DNA of 64,000 nt, from the NCBI GenBank assembly GCA_964496695.1, contig CAZCBE010000005.1, positions 62,001 through 126,000 of the forward strand, written 5' to 3'. The stretch is from SXTU01 sp964496695. GTDB lineage: Bacteria > Verrucomicrobiota > Verrucomicrobiia > Limisphaerales > SXTU01. Shown piece after piece: positions 31,985 through 40,417 of this stretch. A program made the position numbers and the translations under genes. The notes beneath the pieces were generated by a model, which worked only from the letters and a program-made list of their open reading frames with translations, searched no databases and was not told the origin of the DNA. Numbering within the stretch: the first letter of the stretch is position 1; each line of letters begins with the position of its first letter.

Positions 31985-33205
31985 TCAAATCTTCTCCCAC
32001 TCAATCGGCTTCGTGCAGTCCACGCGCGGCAACTGCTCGTGCACGGCCTCGGGATACTTCTGCGCTGCGCCCGTGTTGAACACCACGATTCGCTCCGTCG
32101 GCTTGATCTTCCCCTGCTTGAGCAGCACCTCAAGCGCGCCGAGACACACCGCCGTCTCCGGGCACATCGCAATGCCCTCCCGCGAGAACGCGAGCTGCAT
32201 CCACTTGGGAATGTCCGCCTCCGCCGTGGCCAGCGCCATGCCGCCGCTGGCCCGCACGGCGTCGAGGATCATGAAGTCCCCTACCGCCGCCGGCACGCGG
32301 ATGCCGCTGGCGATGGTGGCGGCGTTCTCAAACTTCTTGGCAAAGCGGTCGCCCTTCTTGAACGCCTCCGCAATCGGCGCGCAGCCCGTGCTCTGGCAGG
32401 AAATCATGCGCGGCTTCTTCGCCGACTTGAGCCAGCCCATTGCCTCGAGTTCAGCAAACGCCTTCCACATGCCGATCAAGCCCGTGCCGCCACCGGTCGG
32501 GTAGAGGATTACATCCGGCAGTTCCCAGTCGAACTGCTCGGCGAGTTCCAAGCCCATCGTCTTCTTGCCCTCGATGCGATACGGCTCCTTGAGGGTGGAC
32601 ACGTCGAACCAGCCCTTCTTGGCCTTGCCCTCGCCCACGATGCGCCCGCAGTCGGTGATGAGGCCATTGACGAGAAACGTCTTCGCGCCCGCGAGGAAGC
32701 ATTCCTTCTGGTTGATTACCGGCGTGTCCTCCGGCATGAACACATACGCTTCCATGCCCGCCCGCGCAGCATACGCCGCCATCGCGCCACCGGCGTTGCC
32801 CGCCGTCGGACAGGCCACGCGCTTGGTGCCGAACTCGTTCGCCATCGTGATGGCCATCGCCATGCCGCGCGCCTTGAAGCTCCCCGTCGGCAGGCGGCTC
32901 TCGTCCTTCATGTAGAGATGCTGCACGCCGAAATGCGCCGCCAGCCGCTTCGTCTCCAATATCGGCGTGATGGTCTCGGTCAGCGAAACGATCTTAGCTG
33001 GGTCGCGGACCGGGAGCAGTTCGAGATAGCGCCAAATCGTCGGTGGACGGCCAAAGAGCGCCTTCTTGGGAAACTGCTTCTTGAGCGCGTCGAGATCATA
33101 CTTCACCCACAGCGGCTTCTGACAGGCCGGGCACAGGTTGTGGACCTTGTCCGCGTCATAGCGCGTGACGCAATTGGCGCATTCCAAATGGGTGACGAAG
33201 TTCAT
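31985..33205 (-). CDS. thrC: Threonine synthase
   Basis: A 406-residue PLP enzyme converting O-phosphohomoserine to threonine. ATG 33205 gives MNFVTHLECANCVTRYDADK with a short zinc-ribbon-like N-terminus (CANC then CPAC), typical of this threonine synthase subgroup. The PLP lysine is in YMKDESRLPTGSFKARGMAM. The phosphate-binding glycines are in LYPTGGGTGLIGMWKAF, and TAGNAGGAMAAYAARAG is also conserved. It lies directly downstream of the family L repeat and upstream of the RAYT unit. The dehydrogenase beyond RAYT is on the same strand. Confidence 0.9.
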   Translation of the reverse strand: MNFVTHLECANCVTRYDADKVHNLCPACQKPLWVKYDLDALKKQFPKKALFGRPPTIWRYLELLPVRDPAKIVSLTETITPILETKRLAAHFGVQHLYMKDESRLPTGSFKARGMAMAITMANEFGTKRVACPTAGNAGGAMAAYAARAGMEAYVFMPEDTPVINQKECFLAGAKTFLVNGLITDCGRIVGEGKAKKGWFDVSTLKEPYRIEGKKTMGLELAEQFDWELPDVILYPTGGGTGLIGMWKAFAELEAMGWLKSAKKPRMISCQSTGCAPIAEAFKKGDRFAKKFENAATIASGIRVPAAVGDFMILDAVRASGGMALATAEADIPKWMQLAFSREGIAMCPETAVCLGALEVLLKQGKIKPTERIVVFNTGAAQKYPEAVHEQLPRVDCTKPIEWEKI

Positions 33206-33261
33206 GTCGGGATGGTTGGGAGGGGCGGAACGGGAGTCGAGTGCAAAGACGGGCCCGGGTT

Positions 33262-33351
33262 CAATTTCAAATCTGAAATTTGAAATCTCAAATTGTCGGC
33301 GCCCGGTCCGCATCCCTCTGTGAAATCTCAAATTTTAAATCTGAGATTGTC
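33262..33351. repeat. AT-rich dyad built of an AAATTTGAAATC word, family L
   Basis: TTCAATTTCAAATCTGAAAT and, after a GC-rich loop, GAAATCTCAAATTTTAAATC. It lies between thrC and the four-helix-bundle gene. Related segments are at 33570-33602 (inside that gene), 33905-33922 and 34094-34127. Confidence 0.75.
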
Positions 33352-33362
33352 TGTCAGTGGCC

Positions 33363-33890
33363 TCAAATCTTCCCCCGCTCCTCCGCCTTCCGGCGCAGCG
33401 GGTTCGTCGGGGGCAACTGCCGGAGCAGCTTCTTTTCAAACTCGATCGCTTTCCGCTTCTTCTCCTCCTCGGCCCTCACCCGGTCATTCAAGTGCCGCTG
33501 CCCCTTGATGTCTGAGTTTTGGAGCGAATCCGCCCAGCCACGAAGCTGCCGCGAGCAGTCCTCGGCGGTGGATTTCAAATTTGAGATTTGCGATTTCAAA
33601 TCCGCTGGCCAGCCCCGCTTCACCGCCCGCCGCGCCTTCAAGGTGAGCATGGACCTCACCTCGCCAGCCGATCCACGCGCGATATAGAGAAACGCCAGCA
33701 GTTCATTGGTCGTCCCACGCTCAAAGCCCTCGGCGAGGTTGTTAGAAACGGACAGGACCGCACGATCAAGCTGATCCCGAAATCCCCGACTGACCTTGAA
33801 CGACTCGTTTTCCAGCAAATCCTCCGCCAATTCGTAAAGCTCCGCCGCCTTTTGCCACACCGGGAGGTCTTCAAAACGCTCGTAAGTCAT
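33363..33890 (-). CDS. Four-helix-bundle protein (S23/Avd-like) with in-frame repeat insertion
   Basis: A 175-residue protein of the 'four helix bundle protein' family related to S23 (found in 23S rRNA intervening sequences) and to Avd of diversity-generating retroelements. The family N-terminus is plain: YERFEDLPVWQKAAELYELA, then RGFRDQLDRAVLSVSNNLAE, GFERGTTNELLAFLYIARGS and AGEVRSML. Between helices 3 and 4 the sequence reads DLKSQISNLKST, which is exactly the translation of the family L repeat (33570-33602). The fourth helix resumes at CSRQLRGWADSL. The basic tail is longer than usual. No reverse transcriptase or rRNA is nearby. Role unknown. Confidence 0.82.
   Translation of the reverse strand: MTYERFEDLPVWQKAAELYELAEDLLENESFKVSRGFRDQLDRAVLSVSNNLAEGFERGTTNELLAFLYIARGSAGEVRSMLTLKARRAVKRGWPADLKSQISNLKSTAEDCSRQLRGWADSLQNSDIKGQRHLNDRVRAEEEKKRKAIEFEKKLLRQLPPTNPLRRKAEERGKI
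33570..33602. repeat. Family L repeat inside a coding sequence
   Basis: GATTTCAAATTTGAGATTTG then CGATTTCAAATCC, the same word as the intergenic repeats on both sides, here in frame within the four-helix-bundle gene. Confidence 0.75.
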
Positions 33891-34093
33891 GAGTGAAGGT
33901 TTTCAAGATTGGAGATTTCAAATGGCAGACAAGTCCATGCGGCGACGCATTCATTTCACTCCGTCACTTTTTCACCCTGCCGCCTCACCTCTTCAACCAC
34001 TCGTCAGCATGGGCACTGTTTCAGCCACCGACGCGCCTCCAGCAGTCGAGTCCGACCACTCCGACACCTTGCACCTTCCCGCGAGCCTGCAGA

Positions 34094-34127
34094 TTTGAAA
34101 TCTGAAATCTCAAATTTCAAATCTCCG
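34094..34127. repeat. Family L repeat, upstream of aceE
   Basis: GATTTGAAATCTGAAATCTC then AAATTTCAAATCTCC. A shorter piece (GGAGATTTCAAATGG) is at 33909-33923. Both are in the 680-base divergent gap between the four-helix-bundle gene and aceE. That gap otherwise holds family A copy 3 and leader hairpins; 33924-34093 shows nothing recognised. Confidence 0.65.
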
Positions 34128-34198
34128 TCCCCGCCCACCCCAGCCACCATGGCCAGGTTTGCACTTCTGGAAAAGTGCGTGGCTGCCCCCATCCGAAA

Positions 34199-34360
34199 GG
34201 GCGCATCTCGACACTGCCCCCGGAGCGCGGGTCTGCGACCCGCAGCGGCCACGCTTGTCCCTTGCGGTTCGTGTAGGCCAGCGGGACGGGGGATCGGACG
34301 TTGCTGCGGGTCACAGACCCGCACTCCGTCGGCTTTCGGGGGCAGTGTCCAGATGCGCCC
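34199..34360. mobile_element. MITE-like element, family A copy 3, with 9-base flanking repeat
   Basis: Starts GGGCGCATCTCGACACTGCC and ends GGGGGCAGTGTCCAGATGCG then CCC. Immediately outside, CATCCGAAA occurs on both sides (34190-34198 and 34361-34369), a good candidate target duplication. The core differs from copies 1 and 2 (GGGTCTGCGACCC and its inverse instead of module P). Confidence 0.78.
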
Positions 34361-34474
34361 CATCCGAAACCACCCCAAGATATTTGATTGTGCGCCGCGC
34401 GGGCCGCCGTAAGATGTCCCCGGACGAGAGAAGCAAATCCGCTAACCTCTCTCCGGACACAGGCTGGGATGCAC

Positions 34475-34496
34475 GGGCGGCCGGGGACGGCCGCCT
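34475..34496 (+). promoter_or_regulatory. GC-rich hairpin in the aceE leader
   Basis: GGGCGGCC - GGGGAC - GGCCGCCT, followed by GTTCGTTTTCT. An upstream pairing (CCGGA..GAGAGA with TCTCTCCGG, 34420-34456) precedes it. The arrangement could be an attenuator or a terminator of an upstream transcript, 75 bases before aceE. Confidence 0.35.
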
Positions 34497-34570
34497 GTTC
34501 GTTTTCTGCGGGCGACAACTCCCGCGCTTACCGCACCCCGTCCGCCCGTGCCGCCAACGACTGACCGCGA

Positions 34571-37285
34571 ATGCAACGCAACAAATCATCAGCGCCCGCC
34601 GGCCCCCGCCCGGCCAACGACAACTCCCGCCTGCTGGCCCGCGCCGAAACCCGGCGCGTGTTTGACGCGCTGGAAGACTTCTTCGCCGGCGCGCTGACCA
34701 GCCAGGAGCCGGAGTCCGCCGCGCTCTTCCTCGAAAAGATCGTGTCCCGCCTGCGCGAGGCCGGCCTCGAGGTGCCGCACACGGTCCAGACGCCCTACGT
34801 CAACACCATCCCGGTCGAAGACCAGCCCGCGTATCCGGGCGACTGGCAGATGGAGGTCAAGATCAAGAACCTCATCCGCTGGAACGCCATGGCCATGGTC
34901 GTGCGCGCCAACTCGCACACCAACGTCGGCGGGCACATCTCCTCGTTCGCATCCTCGGCCACGCTGTATGATGTGGCGTTCAACAATTTCTTCCGCGGCC
35001 GCCACGGGGACTTCAACGGCGACCTGGTTTACTTCCAAGGCCACGCATCGCCGGGCATTTACGCACGGGCGTTTTTGGAGCGGCGGCTGGACGAGATTCA
35101 CCTGGACAATTTCCGCCAGGAGCTGGCCGAGGGCGGCGGGCTTTCGTCCTATCCGCATCCGTATCTGATGCCGGAGTTCTGGCAGTTCCCGACCGTCTCG
35201 ATGGGCCTCGGTCCCATCGGGTCCATCTATCAGGCGCGGTTCAACCGCTACCTGAAGGCGCGTGGCTTCATCAAGGGCGAGGAGTCCAAGGTCTGGTGCT
35301 TCGTCGGCGACGGCGAGAGCGACGAGCCGGAATCGCTCGGCTCCATCACGCTCGGTTCCCGCGAGAACCTCGACAACCTCGTCTGGGTCATCAACTGCAA
35401 CCTCCAGCGCCTCGACGGCCCGGTGCGCGGCAACAGCAAGATCATCCAGGAGCTGGAAGCCCTCTTCCGCGGCGCGGGCTGGAACGTCATCAAGGTCATC
35501 TGGGGCAGCGACTGGGATGACCTCCTCGCGCGCGATACCACCGGCCTCCTGCTCAAACGCATGGAAGAGGCCGTGGATGGCGATTTCCAAAAATACACCG
35601 TCGAGCCGGGCAGCTACATCCGGAAGCATTTCTTCGGCAAGTATCCCGAACTGCTCCCGATCGTGAACCACCTCACGGACGAGCAGCTTCGCAAGCTCAT
35701 GCGCGGCGGCCACGACACGCGGAAGGTTTATGCAGCCTACAAGGCCGCCGTGGAGCACAAGGGTTCGCCCACGGTCATTCTAGCGAAGACCATCAAGGGC
35801 TACGGCCTGGGCGAGGCGGGCGAGGGCCGCAACATTTCCCATAACCAGAAGAAGATGAACGAGAAGGAGCTGCGCGAGTTCCGCGCCCGCTTCAACGTTC
35901 CCATCGGCGACGACGAGATCGCCGACATGCCCTTCTACCGTCCGGCCACCGACAGCGCGGAGACGAAGTATCTGCTGGAGCGCCGCAAAAAGCTCGGTGG
36001 CTTCCTCCCGAAGCGCGTCGTCAACGCCCCGCCGCTCACGGTGCCGAAGCTCGACTACTTCGCCGACTCGCTCAAAGGCTCCGGCAAGGCGGTGGCCTCG
36101 ACCACCATGGCCTTCGTCGGTTTGCTCCGCGGCCTGCTGAAGAATCCCGCCATCGGCCGCAACATCGTCCCCATCATCCCCGACGAGGCGCGCACGTTCG
36201 GCATGGACGCGCTCTTCCGCGAGGTCGGCATCTACGCGCACAAGGGCCAGCTCTACGAGCCGGTGGACAAGAAATCCCTGCTCTACTACCACGAGACCAA
36301 GGACGGGCAGATTCTCGAGGAAGGCATCACCGAGGCCGGCTCGATGGCCTCGTTCATCGCGGCGGGCACGGCTTACGCCACGCACGGGGTGAACATGATT
36401 CCCTTCTACACCTACTACTCGATGTTCGGCTTCCAGCGCATCGGCGACCAGGTGTGGCTCGCGGGTGACATCAAGGCCAAGGGCTTCCTGCTCGGCGCAA
36501 CCAGCGGCCGCACCTCCCTGAACGGCGAAGGCCTGCAGCACCAGGACGGCCACAGCCTCCTGCTCGCCAGCACCATCCCGACCTTGATGGCCTACGATGC
36601 TGCCTTCGCCTTCGAGGTCGCCGTCATCATCGCGGATGGCCTGCGCCGCATGTATCTGGAGGGCGAGGAAATCTTCTACTACCTCTGCCTCTACAACGAC
36701 AATTACGCCCAGCCCGCGATGCCTGCCGGCGTTGAGCAAGGCATCCTCGACGGCCTCTACAAGTTTCGTCCCGGCGCGACCGGCAAGACGCACAAGGCGC
36801 ACATCCTCGGCAGCGGCCCGATCATCAACAGCGCCCTCCGCGCGCAGGAAATCCTCGCCGAACGCTACAACGTCTCCGCCGATGTCTGGAGCGCGACCAA
36901 CTACAAGCTGCTCCGCAACGACGGCCTCAAGTGCGAGCGCTGGAACATGCTGCACCCCACCGAACCGGCGAAGAAGCCGCGTGTCACCGAACTGCTGGAG
37001 AAGGAACAGGGCGTGTTCGTGGCTGTGTCCGACAACATGAAGATCGTGCCCGACCAGATCGCCCCGTGGGTGCCCGGTGGCCTCACCACGCTCGGCACGG
37101 ATGGCTTCGGCCGCAGCGACACCCGCGAGCGGCTGCGCCGTTTCTTCGAGGTGGACATGGAGCTGACCGTCATCGCCACCTTGCATGCCCTGGCCAAAAA
37201 GGGTGACATCGAACGCACTGTCGTGGCACAGGCCATCAAGGACTTGAACGTGAACCCAGAGAAGCTCGCACCAGCCTTGCTGTGA
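34571..37285 (+). CDS. aceE: Pyruvate dehydrogenase E1 component, homodimeric type
   Basis: A 904-residue thiamine-diphosphate enzyme that decarboxylates pyruvate and acetylates the E2 lipoyl group. Length and motifs fit the single-chain (E. coli AceE) form, not the alpha/beta form. Landmarks are NTIPVEDQPAYPGD, NAMAMVVRAN, HTNVGGHISSFASSATLYDV, GHASPGIYARAFLE and the ThDP motif CFVGDGESDEPES, closing with VINCNLQRLDGPVRGN. The C-terminal transketolase-like part has YYSMFGFQRIGDQVWLAGD and LNGEGLQHQDGHS. It heads aceE-aceF-lpd on the plus strand, the full complex linking glycolysis to acetyl-CoA. Confidence 0.95.
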   Translation: MQRNKSSAPAGPRPANDNSRLLARAETRRVFDALEDFFAGALTSQEPESAALFLEKIVSRLREAGLEVPHTVQTPYVNTIPVEDQPAYPGDWQMEVKIKNLIRWNAMAMVVRANSHTNVGGHISSFASSATLYDVAFNNFFRGRHGDFNGDLVYFQGHASPGIYARAFLERRLDEIHLDNFRQELAEGGGLSSYPHPYLMPEFWQFPTVSMGLGPIGSIYQARFNRYLKARGFIKGEESKVWCFVGDGESDEPESLGSITLGSRENLDNLVWVINCNLQRLDGPVRGNSKIIQELEALFRGAGWNVIKVIWGSDWDDLLARDTTGLLLKRMEEAVDGDFQKYTVEPGSYIRKHFFGKYPELLPIVNHLTDEQLRKLMRGGHDTRKVYAAYKAAVEHKGSPTVILAKTIKGYGLGEAGEGRNISHNQKKMNEKELREFRARFNVPIGDDEIADMPFYRPATDSAETKYLLERRKKLGGFLPKRVVNAPPLTVPKLDYFADSLKGSGKAVASTTMAFVGLLRGLLKNPAIGRNIVPIIPDEARTFGMDALFREVGIYAHKGQLYEPVDKKSLLYYHETKDGQILEEGITEAGSMASFIAAGTAYATHGVNMIPFYTYYSMFGFQRIGDQVWLAGDIKAKGFLLGATSGRTSLNGEGLQHQDGHSLLLASTIPTLMAYDAAFAFEVAVIIADGLRRMYLEGEEIFYYLCLYNDNYAQPAMPAGVEQGILDGLYKFRPGATGKTHKAHILGSGPIINSALRAQEILAERYNVSADVWSATNYKLLRNDGLKCERWNMLHPTEPAKKPRVTELLEKEQGVFVAVSDNMKIVPDQIAPWVPGGLTTLGTDGFGRSDTRERLRRFFEVDMELTVIATLHALAKKGDIERTVVAQAIKDLNVNPEKLAPALL

Positions 37286-37345
37286 TCGCTGAGCTCTCCC
37301 CCCTTGGTCGCCATGAAATCCCAGTGAAGTCAGCGTTTCCAAGCC

Positions 37346-37455
37346 CCAGCCCTGAAAGGGCGTAATATGATAGCCCAGGGCAAAGCGAGCACCGCGAGCG
37401 ACGCCCTGGGTTGACTCGACAAAAATTTGCCAGGCCCTGAAGGGGCGACACAATC
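37346..37455. repeat. Dyad repeat, family N
   Basis: Contains CAGCCCTGAAAGGGCG at the left and GGCCCTGAAGGGGCG at the right as direct words, enclosing the hairpin AGCCCAGGGC / GCCCTGGGTT. It lies in the 187-base gap between aceE and aceF. One copy in the window. Confidence 0.65.
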
Positions 37456-37472
37456 TGCAACGACAACCAACT

Positions 37473-38756
37473 ATGGACGTTAAGCTCCCCAATCTCGGCG
37501 AAGGCGCCGACACCGGCACCGTGGTCAACCTGCTCGTCAAGGCAGGCGACACTGTCACCGCCGGCCAGGGCCTTCTCGAACTCGAAAGCGAAAAGGCTGT
37601 AGCCACCATTCCGGCTCCTGAAGCCGGCGTGGTCACGCAGGTCTTCATCAAGCTCGGCGACAAGGTCAGCGTCGGCCAGCGCCTGCTGGCCCTCGACGAG
37701 GCCGGCAGCGCCGCCCCGGCACCCGCCGCCGCCCCTGCCCCGGCTGCGGCAGCCAAGCGCGCTCCCGTGGCCGCCGCCGCACCGGCCGCTGCCGAAGCTC
37801 CGGTCGCTGACTTGCCTCCGCCGCAGCCCGGCGTAGAACCGACTGCCTCGCCCTCCATCCGCCGCATGGCGCGCGAGCTGGGCATTGATCTCACGCAGGT
37901 CCGCGCCAGTGAGCGCGGTGGCCGCATCGTGATCGCCGACGTGCGCGCTTACATCGCCCACCTGCAGCGCCTCGCCGCCGCTCCGAAGGCTGCGCCCGCC
38001 GCTGCCGTGGCCGCAGAGAAACCCGCCGCCGAGCGCGTGGATTTCTCCAAGTGGGGCGAAGTCTCGAAGAAGCCCATGTCCATGCTGCGCAAGGTCATCG
38101 CGCGCCGCATGACGGAAAACTGGAACGCCATCCCGCACGTCACGCAGTTCGACGAAGCCGACATCACCGCTCTGCTGGAGCTGCGCAAGAAATTCGCCCC
38201 CGCCTACGAGGCCAAAGGCACGCGGCTCACGCTCACCTCCTTCGCGCTCAAGGCCGTCGCCGCCACGCTCAAGAAGCACCCGATCTTCAACAGTTCGCTC
38301 GACGAGGTGGCCGAGGAAATCGTGCTCAAGGAATACGTCCACCTCGGCCTGGCCGTGGACACCGACGCCGGTCTCATCGTCCCCGTCATCCGCGACGCGG
38401 ACAAGAAGAGCCTGCTGGAGCTGTCCAAGGACATCGAGGAATGTGCGAAGAAGGCCCGCGACCGCAAGGTCTCCGCTGATGACCTCAAGGGCGGCACGTT
38501 CACCATCTCGAACCAGGGCGGCATTGGTGGTGCGCATTTCACGCCCATCGTGAACAAGCCGGAAGTTGCCATCCTCGGCCTAGGCAAGGGCGCGCTGAAA
38601 GCAGTCGTGCGCGAGAAGCAGATCGTCCAGCGAATGCTCCTGCCCATCGCCATCAGCTATGACCACCGCGTCATTGACGGTGGTGCCGCCGCGCGGTTCA
38701 CCGTGGACCTGCTCGCGGCCATCGAGGGCTTCTCCGAGAAGGAAGTTGCCCTGTAA
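37473..38756 (+). CDS. aceF: Pyruvate dehydrogenase E2, dihydrolipoamide acetyltransferase
   Basis: A 427-residue E2 with one lipoyl domain (residues about 2-75; lipoylated lysine in LELESEKAVATIPAPEAG) and an Ala/Pro-rich linker. A peripheral subunit-binding domain follows (ASPSIRRMARELGIDLTQVR), then a second linker and a catalytic acyltransferase domain ending with the active site ISYDHRVIDGGAAARF. A single lipoyl domain is fewer than in E. coli AceF. It transfers the acetyl group from E1 to CoA and forms the core of the complex. The lpd gene starts 38 bases downstream. Confidence 0.93.
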   Translation: MDVKLPNLGEGADTGTVVNLLVKAGDTVTAGQGLLELESEKAVATIPAPEAGVVTQVFIKLGDKVSVGQRLLALDEAGSAAPAPAAAPAPAAAAKRAPVAAAAPAAAEAPVADLPPPQPGVEPTASPSIRRMARELGIDLTQVRASERGGRIVIADVRAYIAHLQRLAAAPKAAPAAAVAAEKPAAERVDFSKWGEVSKKPMSMLRKVIARRMTENWNAIPHVTQFDEADITALLELRKKFAPAYEAKGTRLTLTSFALKAVAATLKKHPIFNSSLDEVAEEIVLKEYVHLGLAVDTDAGLIVPVIRDADKKSLLELSKDIEECAKKARDRKVSADDLKGGTFTISNQGGIGGAHFTPIVNKPEVAILGLGKGALKAVVREKQIVQRMLLPIAISYDHRVIDGGAAARFTVDLLAAIEGFSEKEVAL

Positions 38757-38794
38757 GCCAACCACCGACTCAAACCTTTACCGCTTTCCCAAAC

Positions 38795-40207
<1,413 letters not shown>

Positions 40208-40253
40208 GACCGAACTCCGAAGCCGCGAGTGCCGGAAACGCGCCGACAGCAAG

Positions 40254-40356
40254 CGGAGCGCGGCGTTTACGCCGCAGAAAGCTGCGGCAGGAAAAGTGCG
40301 CTCGATCCGCCCGTGTCATTCTCCCGCTTCTGCGGCTTGAAGGCCGCGCTCCTCCG
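40254..40356. repeat. Dyad repeat, family E copy 2
   Basis: Left GGAGCGCGGCGTTTACGCCG, right TGCGGCTTGAAGGCCGCGCT; same design as 14436-14535. It lies between the convergent stops of lpdA and the histidine kinase, filling most of that gap. Confidence 0.75.
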
Positions 40357-40417
40357 CGTCCGTGTCCGCCGACTTCGGAATTCAATCTAGGCCGGGGGCG
40401 GGCCTGCCTGAACTGGC

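Noticed and set aside
33262..34127. Diversity-generating retroelement
   Set aside because: The four-helix-bundle protein is Avd-like, but there is no reverse transcriptase, no template/variable repeat pair with adenine-biased changes and no C-type lectin target gene in the window.
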